Assembly: GCF_010983895.1 (NCBI RefSeq)
Contig: NZ_CP048836.1
Coordinates: 2,480,001-2,544,000, forward strand
DNA length: 64,000 nucleotides
DNA from: Nitrogeniibacter mangrovi
Lineage (GTDB): Bacteria; Pseudomonadota; Gammaproteobacteria; Burkholderiales; Rhodocyclaceae
Direction: 5' to 3'
The position numbers and the translations under genes are program-made. How positions within the stretch are numbered: the first letter of the stretch is position 1; every line of letters begins with the position of its first letter. Below, in pieces: positions 50,379 to 60,689 of the stretch. Under the pieces are notes generated by a model. The model made no database searches. It was not told where the DNA came from and saw nothing but the letters and a program-made list of their open reading frames with translations.

Positions 50379-51551
50379 TTACGCCGCAAGGAAGTTCCGG
50401 ATCAGCGGCACGATGCCGTCGATCAGGGCGGCCGCGTCCGCCTCGGTGAACGTGAGCGGCGGCAACAGCCGGACGACACGCTCGGCGGTGACATTGATCA
50501 ACAGACCCGCTTCGAGCGCCTGTCCCACCAGCGCGCCGCAGGGCCGGTCCAGCTCGATGCCGATCATGAGGCCCTCGCCGCGAATGGCGACCACGCCCTC
50601 GACGCGGTCGAAGGCCTGTGCGATTGCATCGCGGATCTGCTGACCACGCAGGCTCGCGTTGGCCAGCAACTCGTCGCGCGCGAGCACCTCGAGGGTGGTC
50701 AGGGCCGCGGTGCAGGCCAGCGGATTGCCGCCGAAGGTCGAACCGTGGTTCCCCGGCCCGAATACATCCTGGGCGCGCCCGGCCGCCAGACAGGCCCCGA
50801 TGGGCACGCCAGAACCGAGCCCCTTGGCCAGGGTCATCACGTCGGGCCGCAGCTCGGCCCACTGATGGCCGAACCACTTGCCGGTGCGACCAATACCGCA
50901 CTGCACCTCATCGACGATCAGCAGCCACTCGTGCTGATCGCAGATCCGGCGCAACGCCTTGAGATAATCCAGATGGGCCACGTGAATGCCGCCCTCGCCC
51001 TGGATCGGCTCGAGCATCACCGCCACCACGTCGTGGTTGCTCAGCGCCACCTGCTCGACCGCATGCAGATCGTCGAAGGGCACCCGCACGAAGCCCGATA
51101 CCAGGGGCTCGAAGCCGGCCTGCACCTTGCGGTTGCCGGTGGCCGACAGGGTGGCCAGCGTACGCCCGTGGAAGGCGTGTTCCATGACCACGATCGCCGG
51201 CTTCTCGACGCCGCGCTTGTGCCCGTAGTAGCGGGCCAGCTTGATGGCCGCCTCGTTGGCCTCGCAGCCGGAATTGCACAGGAACACCGACTCCATGCCG
51301 GAGAGGGCCGCCAGCCGGTCGGCCAAGGCCTCCTGGGCGGGAATGCGGTACAGGTTTGAGGTGTGCAGCACCCGGGCCGCCTGAGCGGCAATGGCCTGGA
51401 CGAGGTCCGGATGATTGTGTCCCAGCGTGGACACGGCAATGCCCGCGAGCGCATCGAGGTATCGCTTGCCGTCGGTATCGAACAGGTAGGAACCCTCGCC
51501 GTGGGAAAAAGCCACCGGCAACCGACCGTAGGTGTTCATGACATGCGACAT
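50379..51551 (-). CDS. argD: Acetylornithine aminotransferase
   Basis: 390-residue class III PLP aminotransferase. The PLP lysine is in VMTLAKGLGSGVPIG; other signatures are FLCNSGCEANEAAIKLAR and IVDEVQCGIGRTG. Converts N-acetylglutamate semialdehyde to N-acetylornithine, and often succinyldiaminopimelate as well. AGGACG upstream. The leader contains a promoter at 51630-51658 and a hairpin at 51594-51613. Confidence 0.95.
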   Translation of the reverse strand: MSHVMNTYGRLPVAFSHGEGSYLFDTDGKRYLDALAGIAVSTLGHNHPDLVQAIAAQAARVLHTSNLYRIPAQEALADRLAALSGMESVFLCNSGCEANEAAIKLARYYGHKRGVEKPAIVVMEHAFHGRTLATLSATGNRKVQAGFEPLVSGFVRVPFDDLHAVEQVALSNHDVVAVMLEPIQGEGGIHVAHLDYLKALRRICDQHEWLLIVDEVQCGIGRTGKWFGHQWAELRPDVMTLAKGLGSGVPIGACLAAGRAQDVFGPGNHGSTFGGNPLACTAALTTLEVLARDELLANASLRGQQIRDAIAQAFDRVEGVVAIRGEGLMIGIELDRPCGALVGQALEAGLLINVTAERVVRLLPPLTFTEADAAALIDGIVPLIRNFLAA

Positions 51552-51593
51552 GACGCGTCCTGCCTTGAAAAATTCGAGCCTTGAAAAATGCGT

Positions 51594-51613
51594 ACGGCGG
51601 CCGCTGCCGCCGT
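51594..51613 (-). promoter_or_regulatory. Hairpin in the argD leader
   Basis: A perfect 8-bp stem (ACGGCGGC / GCCGCCGT) is followed on the minus strand by ACGCATTTTTC. It starts about 10 bases after the predicted start point and could act as an early terminator or attenuator; two copies of ATTTTTCAAGG (51563-51573 and 51579-51589) follow it. Confidence 0.5.
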
Positions 51614-51629
51614 TTACCGCAAGCTATCG

Positions 51630-51658
51630 ATCTTAAGTGAAACGCCTTATCTTGTAAA
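51630..51658 (-). promoter_or_regulatory. Promoter of argD
   Basis: TTTACA (51653-51658) and TAAGAT (51630-51635) on the minus strand, 17 bp apart; matches of 5/6 and 4/6 to sigma-70. No ArgR box was recognised near it. Confidence 0.6.
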
Positions 51659-51851
51659 ACCTTGGGCGCCGCCGCGAGGCCCTGATCGCCGCCTGCATGA
51701 CACCGGGCTCGACATGCGATCACGTGGCCGAAACACGATTTCTGATAGAATCCGCCTCTTACACGACGGCACCACCAGAGGCAAACCGAACCGCCCGCAG
51801 GCGCCGTGTCCAGGGGAGAGGACAGCCTGAGCTTCAGGCGCGGTTTCAACT

Positions 51852-52148
51852 ATGACACTCAAGATCGACAGCTTCGTCATCGTCGGCCTGACGAAGGACA
51901 ACAAGAAGTTTCGCCCCAGCGACTGGGCGGATCGCCTGTGCGGCATCATGTCCGCCTTCGGCGCCGACAATCGCATGATGTATTCGCCATACGTGCGGCC
52001 CAGCTGCACCCTCGACGGCCACAAGTCGGTCATCGTCGACGCCCGCCTCTACGACATCGAGCCGCTGGCCTACAAGTTCCTGATCAACTTCGCCAACGAC
52101 AACAACCTGACCATCGAGCCCATCGCGCCCGACGAAGCCAGCGTCTGA
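51852..52148 (+). CDS. DUF3579 family protein
   Basis: 98 residues. Near the N-terminus is VIVGLTKDNKKFRPSDWADRL and the C-terminus has NDNNLTIEPIAPDE; both are typical of betaproteobacterial DUF3579. No catalytic motif, signal or membrane segment is visible; function unknown. A -10 candidate TAGAAT is at 51746-51751. Ends before a bidirectional terminator shared with rpsT. Confidence 0.87.
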   Translation: MTLKIDSFVIVGLTKDNKKFRPSDWADRLCGIMSAFGADNRMMYSPYVRPSCTLDGHKSVIVDARLYDIEPLAYKFLINFANDNNLTIEPIAPDEASV

Positions 52149-52205
52149 ATCCGGTCACGACAGGCGCACGCGTCCATCGTGCAACGCCTGACGATGCACC
52201 CAAGA

Positions 52206-52234
52206 AAAAAGGCGACCGAAGCGGTCGCCTTTTT
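52206..52234. terminator. Bidirectional terminator between DUF3579 and rpsT
   Basis: Perfect 13-bp stem AAAAAGGCGACCG / CGGTCGCCTTTTT with a 3-base loop; T5 runs serve both strands. Confidence 0.92.
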
Positions 52235-52255
52235 CAATGAACGTCGTAACGACGA

Positions 52256-52522
52256 TCAGGCAGCCATTCCCTTGATCGCTGCGACCAGGCGGCTCTTGTG
52301 GCGCGCGGCAGCGTTCTTGTGAATGATTTTCTTGTCTGCGATGGCGTCGATGGTCTTCTGGGAGGCGCGGAACACGTTGCGAGCCGCTTCCTGATCACCG
52401 GCATCCACCGCCTTGCGCACGTTCTTGATCGCGGTGCGCAGACGCGAACGCAGACTGGCGTTTTGAGCGCGGGCCGCCGTTGCCTGGCGGGCGCGCTTGC
52501 GGGCTTGTGCCGAATTGGCCAT
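52256..52522 (-). CDS. rpsT: Ribosomal protein bS20
   Basis: 88-residue basic protein [19 protein letters not shown]...[21 protein letters not shown], of normal length. It binds 16S rRNA in the 30S body. The open frame continues upstream to 52606 but the family N-terminus is MANSAQARK. Divergent from murJ with a 145-bp gap, as in many proteobacteria. Confidence 0.97.
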   Translation of the reverse strand: MANSAQARKRARQATAARAQNASLRSRLRTAIKNVRKAVDAGDQEAARNVFRASQKTIDAIADKKIIHKNAAARHKSRLVAAIKGMAA

Positions 52523-52667
52523 AAGATGTTCGTCCGTGAGGTGGTTCTGAAAACCCGCGATCATATCGCTTAAGCGGAGCGAACGCAAGTGCCAGCGCAC
52601 ATCCACGAGCGGGACGCGAACACAGTATCATTCGGCTTCCCTGCCCGACCACCCGATCCTATCGTCG

Positions 52668-54203
52668 ATGAATCTGCTTCGCGCGCTGGCCACCGTCAGT
52701 GGCATGACCCTGCTCTCCCGCATCCTCGGCTTCGTGCGCGATTTCGTCATCGCCCTGGGCTTCGGTGCCGGCCCGGCCACCGACGCCTTCTTCGTCGCCT
52801 TCCGCCTGCCCAACCTGCTCCGGCGCATGTTCGCCGAGGGCGCGTTCTCGCAGGCCTTCGTCCCCATTCTCGCCGAATACAAGAATCGCCAGGGCGAAGC
52901 CGCCGCCCACCAACTCGTCAACCGGGTCGCCACCCTGCTCGGTGCGGTGGTGTTTGCGATCTCGGTGATCGGCATCCTTGCAGCGCCGGTGATCATCTAC
53001 ATCTCCGCGCCCGGCTTCGCCGATGAGCCGGACAAGTTTGCGCTCACCGTCGCGCTCACCCGCATCACCTTTCCGTACATCTTCTTCATGTCGTTGGTGG
53101 CGCTGGCCGGCGGCGTGCTCAACACCTGGAGCCGCTTCGCCATCCCCGCGTTCACGCCGGTGCTGCTCAACATCAGCTTCATCGCCATGGCGCTGCTGGC
53201 GGCGCCCTGGTTCGATCCGCCGGTCCTCGCGCTGGCCTGGGCGGTGTTCATCGGAGGCTGCCTGCAGCTGGTCTTCCAGTTACGTCCGCTGGCGCGCATC
53301 GGCATGCTGCCACGGCCCGAGTGGCAGCCGCGCGACCCGGGCGTGCGTCGCGTCCTCAAGCTCATGGCGCCGGCCACCATCGGCGTCTCGGTGAGCCAGA
53401 TCTCGCTGCTCATCAACACCATTTTCGCGTCCTTCCTGGTCAGCGGCAGCGTCTCCTGGCTCTACTATGCCGACCGGCTCATGGAATTTCCGGCCGGCAT
53501 GCTCGGCGTGGCGCTCGGGACCATCCTGCTGCCGAGCCTGTCCAAGTACCACGCCGACGAGAATCCCGAGGGCTTCTCGGATCTGCTCGACTGGGGCTTG
53601 CGCCTCACGCTCATGCTCACCCTGCCGGCCGCGCTCGCCCTCGCCGTGCTGGCGGTGCCGCTCATCGCCACCCTGTTCAACTACGGGCAGTTCACCACCA
53701 CCGACGTGCTCCAGACCCGGCCGGCGCTGGTGGCCTACAGCCTCGGGCTGACCGGCCTCATCCTCATCAAGGTGCTGGCACCGGGCTTCTACGCCCGCCA
53801 GGACATCCGCACCCCGGTGAAGATCGCGGTCGTCACCCTGATCGCCACCCAGCTGATGAACCTGGCCTTCATCGGGCCGTTCAAGCACGCCGGTCTGGCC
53901 CTGTCCATCGGTCTGGCGGCCTGCCTCAATGCCACCCTGCTCTATCGTGGCCTGCGCCGTCGCGCCATCTTCCGACCCCGCCCCGGCTGGGGCCTCTTCA
54001 CGCTCAAACTGGCTGCTGCGCTGGTGGTCCTGGGGCTGGTCATGGTGTTGACCAAGGGGTCGGACGCCGGTTGGCTCGACGCCCCGGGATGGGCTCGCGG
54101 CGCGCATCTGGCCGGCGTGGTCGGCGCCGGCATCGCGAGCTATTTCGCCATGCTCTACGCCCTCGGCTTCCGCCCCCGGGACTTTTCCCGGCGCGCGGCC
54201 TGA
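52668..54203 (+). CDS. murJ: Lipid II flippase MurJ
   Basis: 511 residues, about fourteen hydrophobic helices; MOP superfamily flippase moving lipid II to the periplasmic face. [25 protein letters not shown] and [22 protein letters not shown] are its hallmark N-terminal motifs; [16 protein letters not shown] in the middle is also diagnostic. No clear ribosome site before ATG 52668. Essential envelope gene. Confidence 0.97.
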   Translation: MNLLRALATVSGMTLLSRILGFVRDFVIALGFGAGPATDAFFVAFRLPNLLRRMFAEGAFSQAFVPILAEYKNRQGEAAAHQLVNRVATLLGAVVFAISVIGILAAPVIIYISAPGFADEPDKFALTVALTRITFPYIFFMSLVALAGGVLNTWSRFAIPAFTPVLLNISFIAMALLAAPWFDPPVLALAWAVFIGGCLQLVFQLRPLARIGMLPRPEWQPRDPGVRRVLKLMAPATIGVSVSQISLLINTIFASFLVSGSVSWLYYADRLMEFPAGMLGVALGTILLPSLSKYHADENPEGFSDLLDWGLRLTLMLTLPAALALAVLAVPLIATLFNYGQFTTTDVLQTRPALVAYSLGLTGLILIKVLAPGFYARQDIRTPVKIAVVTLIATQLMNLAFIGPFKHAGLALSIGLAACLNATLLYRGLRRRAIFRPRPGWGLFTLKLAAALVVLGLVMVLTKGSDAGWLDAPGWARGAHLAGVVGAGIASYFAMLYALGFRPRDFSRRAA

Positions 54204-54287
54204 CCCGGGACGTTCATCCAACGGAGCCTCCCGGGTATCGGGGTTAGAATCGATCCGTCGCGATCACGCATTCAACGGAGGCGCCGC

Positions 54288-54917
54288 ATGAAACTCACGA
54301 GCCAGAGCCTGACCGACGGCCAGCCCATCGACGGCCGATACGCCTTCGGCGTCCCGGCGGCGGAGGGCCACGTCGCCCTGAGCAGCAACATCAACCCGCA
54401 TCTGGCCTGGTCGGACGTACCCGAGGGAACGCGCAGCCTGGTGCTCATCTGCCACGATCCGGACGTGCCCAGCCGCGGCGACGATGTCAATCAGGAGGGG
54501 CGGACGGTGCCGGCCGACCTGCCCCGGGTGGACTTCTTCCACTGGGTGCTGGTGGATCTCGATCCGTCCCGGGGCGAGATCCGCGAGGGCGAGTTCTCGA
54601 ATGAAGTCACCGCGCGCGGCAAGGCCGGCCCCTCGGCGCCGCATGCCACCCGCCAGGGCATCAATGACTACACCGGCTGGTTCGCCGGCGATGCCGACAT
54701 GGCAGGCGACTACTATGGCTACGACGGGCCGTGCCCGCCGTGGAACGATGCCATCCCCCACCATTACGTCTTCACGCTCTATGCCACGGATCTGACGTCG
54801 CTACCCATCGACGGGCGCTTCACCGGCGCCCAGGTGCGCGACGCCATCGCCGGCCATGTGCGGGGCTCGGCCAGCCTGACCGTCACCTACAGCCTCAATC
54901 CCGACGTCCCCGCCTGA
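54288..54917 (+). CDS. YbhB/YbcL-family (PEBP) protein
   Basis: 209-residue phosphatidylethanolamine-binding-protein fold, kin to the Raf kinase inhibitor proteins. The core motifs are CHDPDVPSRGDDV, FFHWVLVDLDPS and GYDGPCPPWNDAIPHHYVFTLYA. Bacterial function is unsettled. GGAGG upstream; TAGAAT at 54245-54250 is a candidate -10. Ends 11 bp from the convergent ggt gene with no recognisable terminator. Confidence 0.88.
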   Translation: MKLTSQSLTDGQPIDGRYAFGVPAAEGHVALSSNINPHLAWSDVPEGTRSLVLICHDPDVPSRGDDVNQEGRTVPADLPRVDFFHWVLVDLDPSRGEIREGEFSNEVTARGKAGPSAPHATRQGINDYTGWFAGDADMAGDYYGYDGPCPPWNDAIPHHYVFTLYATDLTSLPIDGRFTGAQVRDAIAGHVRGSASLTVTYSLNPDVPA

Positions 54918-54928
54918 ACGATCCGTAC

Positions 54929-56668
54929 TCAGTCGACGCCGACCGTGCCCTCTCGGCGCGGATCGGCCGCACCCACCCAGTCCGGCCCGTCGCGCACGAT
55001 CACGTGCAGGCCGCTGGTGAGGTCCCGCAACGTCACCGCCTGCCCGAAAAGCGTCGCGAGCGACGTGGCCAGCTGTCGTCCGGCGGACGTGTCCTCCACC
55101 TCCGTCATCCGGTTGCGATTGCTCACATGCGGCATCGCGAGCACCTGATCCGGCGGGAGGTGCCAGTCGAGCAGACCCACCACGGTGGCCGCCACGTAGT
55201 TGATGATGTGGCTGCCACCGGGTGAGCCGAGCACCGCGTAGAGCTGGCCGCGGGCGTCGTACACCAGGGTCGGCGACATGGAGCTGCGTGGCTGGCGGCG
55301 CGAACCGGCCCGGTTCGGATGGGGACCCGACACCCCGCGTGGCGAGAAGGAAAAATCGGTGAGCTGATTGTTGAGGAGGAAACCGTCCACCAGCGTCCGG
55401 CTGCCGAAGGCGTTTTCGATCGAGGCGGTGAGCGCCACCGCATTGCCCGCATCGTCGACGATCGACAGGTGGGAGGTGGAGGGTCGCTCCGGCGAACGCG
55501 CCGGTACCGCCGCGACGCCCTCGGGCCGACCGGGCAGGACGGCTCCCGGATGCGCCCGGGTCGGATCGATGCGTGCCGCGCGCCGTTTCAGGTACGCCGG
55601 CGCGATCAGCGCGCGCGGCGACACGGCCATGGTGGCCGGATCCCCGTACCAGGCATCCCGGTCGGCGAAGGCGAGGCGCCCGGCCTCGGCGAACAGGTGC
55701 ATGGCGAAGGCCGAACCCGGCGCCAATGCCGGCAGGTCGAAGCGGGTCAGCAGCCCGAGGATCTCGAGCACCGTGCCACCGCCGGAACTCGGCGGTGGCA
55801 TGCCGCACACGGTGTACTGGCGATAGGGGCCGCACAGCACCGGGCGGCGCATGGCCCGGTAGTCGCGCAGATCCGCCAGGCTGAGCCGACCCGGATGGCG
55901 CACCGAGCGGACCCGCGCGACGATATCGCGCGCGATCGAGCCGGTATAGAAGGCGTCGGGCCCGTTCGCCGCGACCTTGCGCAACACCTCGGCGAGCGCC
56001 GGATTGCGCAGCCGCGTACCCACCGCGAGCGCCCGACCCTGCGCGTCATAGAACAGCGCCCGCGCCCCCGGGTCATCGGCCAGGAAGCGGTCGGCCGCCA
56101 GGAGGGCATGCAGGCGCGGCGACACCGCAAAACCGTCCTGCGCCAGCCGAATCGCCGGCGCCACCAGGCGCGCCCATGGCAGGCGGCCATGATCGCGGTG
56201 CGCCAGCGCCAGCATGCGCAGCAGGCCGGGCACGCCGACGGAGCGGCCGCCCACGACCGCATCGAAGAAGGCCATGGGCTTGCCGTCGGCATCGAGGAAG
56301 AGCGTGTCGTCGGCGGCGGCCGGTGCACGCTCGCGACCGTCGTAGGCGATGCGCCGACCACGACGGGCGTCGTGCACCAGCATGAAGCCGCCACCGCCGA
56401 TGCCCGAGGACTGCGGCTCGACGACATTGAGCACCAGGGCCGCAGCGACCGCCGCATCGGTGGCCGAACCACCCTCGCGCAATACCTGCAGCGCGGCGTC
56501 GGTGGCGTGGGGATTGGCGGTGACCGCCATGTGCCGATGCGCCCGTACGGCCGGTTTCGTGTCGACACCGGAGGCGGCCTCCGGCGTCGCCTGCTGGGCC
56601 CGGCCCGGCGGCGTGGCTGCCGCCAGCACCAGGGCGAAGCACAGTCCGATCCAGCGCCCTGCCGTCAT
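54929..56668 (-). CDS. ggt: Gamma-glutamyltransferase
   Basis: 579-residue periplasmic N-terminal-nucleophile hydrolase that cleaves glutathione and other gamma-glutamyl compounds. A signal peptide precedes QQATPEAA. The autoprocessing site is the threonine of PSTSHLSIVDDAGNAVAL. PQSSGIGGGGFMLVHD and GSPGGSHIINYV are family motifs. The ATG overlaps the phosphofructokinase stop (ATGA), so the two are translationally coupled. Confidence 0.92.
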   Translation of the reverse strand: MTAGRWIGLCFALVLAAATPPGRAQQATPEAASGVDTKPAVRAHRHMAVTANPHATDAALQVLREGGSATDAAVAAALVLNVVEPQSSGIGGGGFMLVHDARRGRRIAYDGRERAPAAADDTLFLDADGKPMAFFDAVVGGRSVGVPGLLRMLALAHRDHGRLPWARLVAPAIRLAQDGFAVSPRLHALLAADRFLADDPGARALFYDAQGRALAVGTRLRNPALAEVLRKVAANGPDAFYTGSIARDIVARVRSVRHPGRLSLADLRDYRAMRRPVLCGPYRQYTVCGMPPPSSGGGTVLEILGLLTRFDLPALAPGSAFAMHLFAEAGRLAFADRDAWYGDPATMAVSPRALIAPAYLKRRAARIDPTRAHPGAVLPGRPEGVAAVPARSPERPSTSHLSIVDDAGNAVALTASIENAFGSRTLVDGFLLNNQLTDFSFSPRGVSGPHPNRAGSRRQPRSSMSPTLVYDARGQLYAVLGSPGGSHIINYVAATVVGLLDWHLPPDQVLAMPHVSNRNRMTEVEDTSAGRQLATSLATLFGQAVTLRDLTSGLHVIVRDGPDWVGAADPRREGTVGVD

Positions 56669-57921
56669 GGCACGTACGGGCCCAGCCGGCGGGCCAGTGG
56701 CGGGCAATCGGGACACCGATAATCCGGCAGGCCGGCCACGTACGGGGGCGGCGCTTCGCCCTCGATCAGGGGACGCAGCCAGCGCAGGCCCGCCTCGCTC
56801 AGATCGAAACCGCAGTCGGACATGAACGCGGTGGGCACCCGGCGCTCGGCGTTGGCGATGCCGGCCAGATCGGCCGGCGCGACCTCCCAGCGGTAAGGCA
56901 CGTCGCTGCGCCGGACGATGGCCGGCATGACGCCGTCGCGCCCGGCCACCGCGTATTGGACCGCGGCCCAGCCCACCGCCTCGGCCTGGGCGAGGTCGGT
57001 GGCCGACACCAGATGGCCGGCCGCGCGTTGCAGGTAGTCCGGCACTGTCCAGTGGTGCTTGTAGCCGAAGGTGGTGTGCAGCAGGCGGGCGAGGTACTGG
57101 CCGATGCCGCCGAGCTGGACGTAGCCCTTGGCGTCCTCGTCCTGCTCGATCAACAAGCGGCCGTCCGGGGCGCGAATCCCTTCGGAGGCGGAGATCGCGC
57201 AGTAGCCGAGGCGCTGCACGCAGGCCTCGACCCGCGCCAGGAACGCCGCCTCGTCGAAGACGCGTTCGGGCAGGAGGATGAGGTGCGGCGGGTCGTCGGG
57301 CGCGCGCCGGGCCAGGGCGGTGGCGGCGGCCAGCCAGCCGCAGTTGCGCCCCATCACCTCCATCACGAAGACACGCCCGCGCCGGCTCGACATGGCCTGG
57401 ATGTCCAGCCCGGCTTCACGCATCGAGGTGGCCAGATACTTGGCCGCCGAACCGTAGCCCGGGGAACAGTCGGTGCCGACCAGGTCGTTGTCCACGGTCT
57501 TGGGGATGCCGACGCAGGTGAGCGGATAGCCGCGGGCCCGGGCGGCGCTCGAGAGCTTCATCACCGTGTCCATCGAGCCGTTGCCGCCGTTGTACAGGAA
57601 GTAGCCCACGTCGTGGGCCGCCAGCACCGCGATCAGGCGGTCGAACTGGGCGGGGTTCTGCTCGGGCGGGTCGAGGTCGAAACGGCAGGAGCCGAACGCG
57701 CCACCGGGCAGTTGCTTGAGTGCGCGACAGTCGGTCTCGTCGAGGACCGAACAGTCGAGCAGATCTTCGTCAAACACGCCGAGAATGCCGTGACGGGCGG
57801 CGATGACCCGATCCACCGCCTCGTCATGAGCCCGTGCCGCCGCGATCACCCCCGCGGCGGAGGCGTTGATCACGGCGGTCACGCCCCCCGACTGGGCGTA
57901 GAGCAGATTCCTGCGTTGCAT
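56665..57921 (-). CDS. 6-phosphofructokinase, PPi-type relative with mixed signature
   Basis: 418 residues, longer than the E. coli ATP enzyme (about 320). The phosphate-donor site reads NGGNGSMDT (111-119) and the substrate motif is PKTVDND (140-146). Lysine in PKT is typical of PPi-dependent enzymes, whose partner motif normally is GGND or GGGD with Asp where this protein has Gly115; glycine there is typical of ATP enzymes. Donor is therefore uncertain. ATG 57921; terminator of adk upstream; ggt coupled downstream. Confidence 0.85.
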   Translation of the reverse strand: MQRRNLLYAQSGGVTAVINASAAGVIAAARAHDEAVDRVIAARHGILGVFDEDLLDCSVLDETDCRALKQLPGGAFGSCRFDLDPPEQNPAQFDRLIAVLAAHDVGYFLYNGGNGSMDTVMKLSSAARARGYPLTCVGIPKTVDNDLVGTDCSPGYGSAAKYLATSMREAGLDIQAMSSRRGRVFVMEVMGRNCGWLAAATALARRAPDDPPHLILLPERVFDEAAFLARVEACVQRLGYCAISASEGIRAPDGRLLIEQDEDAKGYVQLGGIGQYLARLLHTTFGYKHHWTVPDYLQRAAGHLVSATDLAQAEAVGWAAVQYAVAGRDGVMPAIVRRSDVPYRWEVAPADLAGIANAERRVPTAFMSDCGFDLSEAGLRWLRPLIEGEAPPPYVAGLPDYRCPDCPPLARRLGPYVP

Positions 57922-57950
57922 CGGCGCCTCAATTCTCCGGGGCAAACAAA

Positions 57951-57991
57951 AACGCGACGGCATGCCGGCACGGGCCGGTCGCCGTCGCGTT
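57951..57991 (-). terminator. Terminator of adk
   Basis: An 11-bp stem (AACGCGACGGC / GCCGTCGCGTT) with an inner CCGGC/GCCGG pair is followed on the minus strand by TTTTGTTTG. It lies just after the adk stop at 58013 and before the phosphofructokinase gene. Confidence 0.88.
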
Positions 57992-58012
57992 CATCCTGAC
58001 GCGTCGCGCCGA

Positions 58013-58690
<678 letters not shown>

Positions 58691-58725
58691 CTACGGTCAA
58701 AGCCGCATTTTTGAAAACGGCGAAG

Positions 58726-59502
58726 TTACTCGGAAAGCCCTGACGGGTCAAACATCGCCCGGACGCGCGCCAGATCCTCCGGGGTATCGACCCCGGGTGC
58801 CGGCGCATGATCGACCTGCAGCACATGGATGCGCTCGCCGTGCCACATGGCCCGCAGCTGCTCCAGCGCCTCCCACTGTTCGATCGGTGCCGGGGTGAGC
58901 GACGCGTAGCGGCGCAGGAAGCCGGCACGATAGGCGTAGATGCCAATGTGGCGCCAGGCCGGCAGTGCGGCCGGCAGCGTTCCGCGATCGGCGGCAAAGG
59001 CGTCGCGCGCCCACGGCAGGGGCGCGCGCGAGAAATACATGGCACGACCGGCCGCGTCGGTGACCACCTTGACCACGTTGGGATTGAAGAAGTCCTCGGC
59101 CGAATCGATCGGATGCGCCGCGGTCGCAATGGCCGCTTCCGGATCGGCGGCCAGGGCCTCGGCCACGTGGCGCACCAGGGCCGGATCGATCAGCGGCTCG
59201 TCCCCCTGGACGTTCACCACGATGGCCTCGTCGGCCCAGCCCAGCGCATTGACCACCTCGGCCAGCCGGTCGGTGCCGGTAGGGTGGTCCTCGCGCGTCA
59301 TCAGTGCCTGCGCCCCCGACGTGCTCACGGCCTCGGCCACGTCGGCGTGATCGGTCGCCACCCAGGTTTGTTGCGCCCCGCAGTTCGCCAGGCGCTCGAG
59401 CACCCGCACGATCATCGGCTTGCCGGCGATATCGGCCAGCGGCTTGCCGGGCAGACGGCTCGAGGCATGCCGCGCGGGGACCACGACATGAAAGGCGGTC
59501 AC
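58726..59502 (-). CDS. kdsB: 3-deoxy-manno-octulosonate cytidylyltransferase
   Basis: 258-residue enzyme making CMP-Kdo for lipopolysaccharide. N-terminal [15 protein letters not shown] is the nucleotide-binding motif; [10 protein letters not shown] and [10 protein letters not shown] are also typical. The start is GTG at 59500-59502, its bases shared with the Trm112-like gene stop (GTGA). Together with the Trm112-like gene and lpxK it forms an lpxK-kdsB operon as in many proteobacteria. Confidence 0.95.
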   Translation of the reverse strand: MTAFHVVVPARHASSRLPGKPLADIAGKPMIVRVLERLANCGAQQTWVATDHADVAEAVSTSGAQALMTREDHPTGTDRLAEVVNALGWADEAIVVNVQGDEPLIDPALVRHVAEALAADPEAAIATAAHPIDSAEDFFNPNVVKVVTDAAGRAMYFSRAPLPWARDAFAADRGTLPAALPAWRHIGIYAYRAGFLRRYASLTPAPIEQWEALEQLRAMWHGERIHVLQVDHAPAPGVDTPEDLARVRAMFDPSGLSE

Positions 59503-59684
59503 GCGCCCTCGCCTTCGGTGGCGCCCAGTTCGCGCGCCTCGTCCTCCAGCATCACGGGGATGCCGTCGCGGATCGGATACGCCAGCCGGCACGGGCTGCA
59601 CACCAGTTCCTGCTCGGTCTTGCGGTAGTCCAGCGGCCCCTTGCAGATCGGGCAGACGAGAATTTCAAGCAGCTTGGCGTCCAT
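59499..59684 (-). CDS. Trm112-family small zinc-ribbon protein
   Basis: 61 residues: [20 protein letters not shown], then a second pair in [18 protein letters not shown]. Four cysteines likely bind one zinc. Homologues (YcaR-like) lie between lpxK and kdsB in many Gram-negatives; role not settled. The ATG at 59682-59684 overlaps the end of lpxK by 20 bp; the stop overlaps the kdsB GTG. Confidence 0.9.
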   Translation of the reverse strand: MDAKLLEILVCPICKGPLDYRKTEQELVCSPCRLAYPIRDGIPVMLEDEARELGATEGEGA

Positions 59685-60681
59685 GGCGTTCCAGTGTCTC
59701 CAGGATGGGCCGCAGGGCGGCCTCGGAAATGTCGGCATGCACCGGGAACACCCACGTGTCGGCCGGCGCGAACGAGGCGCATTTTACCGCATCCTTCTCG
59801 GTCATCAGCAGGGGTTCGTGCGCCGCAAAGGCGAGGTCGTCGGCCACGAAACGATGATGGTCCGGAAACGGGTGCTCGACGACGTCGAGCCCCATCGCCC
59901 GCAATTGGTCGAAGAACCGGCGCGGGCGGCCGATACCGGCCACCGCATGGACCCGCCGGCCGGCGAAATCGACCGGCGAGCGGCATTCGCCGCGATCGGC
60001 CAGACGTTCGAAGTGATGCCCCACCAGGGACATCGGCGCCGTGCGCGCCGGGTCAAGATGACGGGAAAGCCACGGGCCGGGAACGCCGTGGCACAACACC
60101 AGGTCAGCCGCGCGAAGACGCCCCAGCGGTTCGCGCAGCGGGCCGGCGGGCAGCAGCCAGCGATTGCCCAGCACCCGCTCGTCGAGCACCACGATCTCCA
60201 GGTCGCGCGCCATGGCCAGATGCTGCAATCCGTCGTCGCTGATGATCACATCCACGGCCGGATGCGCCGCCAGCAGCGCGTCGATGACGTCGGGCCGACG
60301 CCGGCCCACGGCCACGGGACAGGCCGTCAGGTGCGCCAGCAGGACCGGTTCGTCGCCCACCGTCGCGGGGGTGTCGTCAGGCGTGAGCACCCGGATGGCG
60401 TCGTCGGCACGACCGTAGCCGCGGCTGACGATGCCGGGCTGAAAACCCTGCCGCAGGAGCCGCGTCGCCAGCCACGCCACCACCGGTGTCTTGCCGCTGC
60501 CGCCGACGGCGATGTTGCCGACGACGATGACCGGCACCGGCGCGCGTCGCACCCGGCGCCGATCGAGTCGATAGACCCAGCGCCGCAGCTGCGCGATGAG
60601 GAAGAACAGGCCCGCCAGGGGAAGCAGCAGGATCGCCCGCCAGCCGCGCTGCTGCCAGAAGGTCGGCGCGTTCGCCGGCAC
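59665..60681 (-). CDS. lpxK: Tetraacyldisaccharide 4'-kinase
   Basis: 338 residues; phosphorylates the 4' position of the lipid A precursor at the inner membrane. An N-terminal hydrophobic anchor ([17 protein letters not shown]) precedes the P-loop [20 protein letters not shown] follows in the middle. The start is GTG at 60679-60681. Downstream genes: Trm112-like and kdsB, overlapping. Confidence 0.95.
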   Translation of the reverse strand: MPANAPTFWQQRGWRAILLLPLAGLFFLIAQLRRWVYRLDRRRVRRAPVPVIVVGNIAVGGSGKTPVVAWLATRLLRQGFQPGIVSRGYGRADDAIRVLTPDDTPATVGDEPVLLAHLTACPVAVGRRRPDVIDALLAAHPAVDVIISDDGLQHLAMARDLEIVVLDERVLGNRWLLPAGPLREPLGRLRAADLVLCHGVPGPWLSRHLDPARTAPMSLVGHHFERLADRGECRSPVDFAGRRVHAVAGIGRPRRFFDQLRAMGLDVVEHPFPDHHRFVADDLAFAAHEPLLMTEKDAVKCASFAPADTWVFPVHADISEAALRPILETLERHGRQAA

Positions 60682-60689
60682 CGCGGCGC

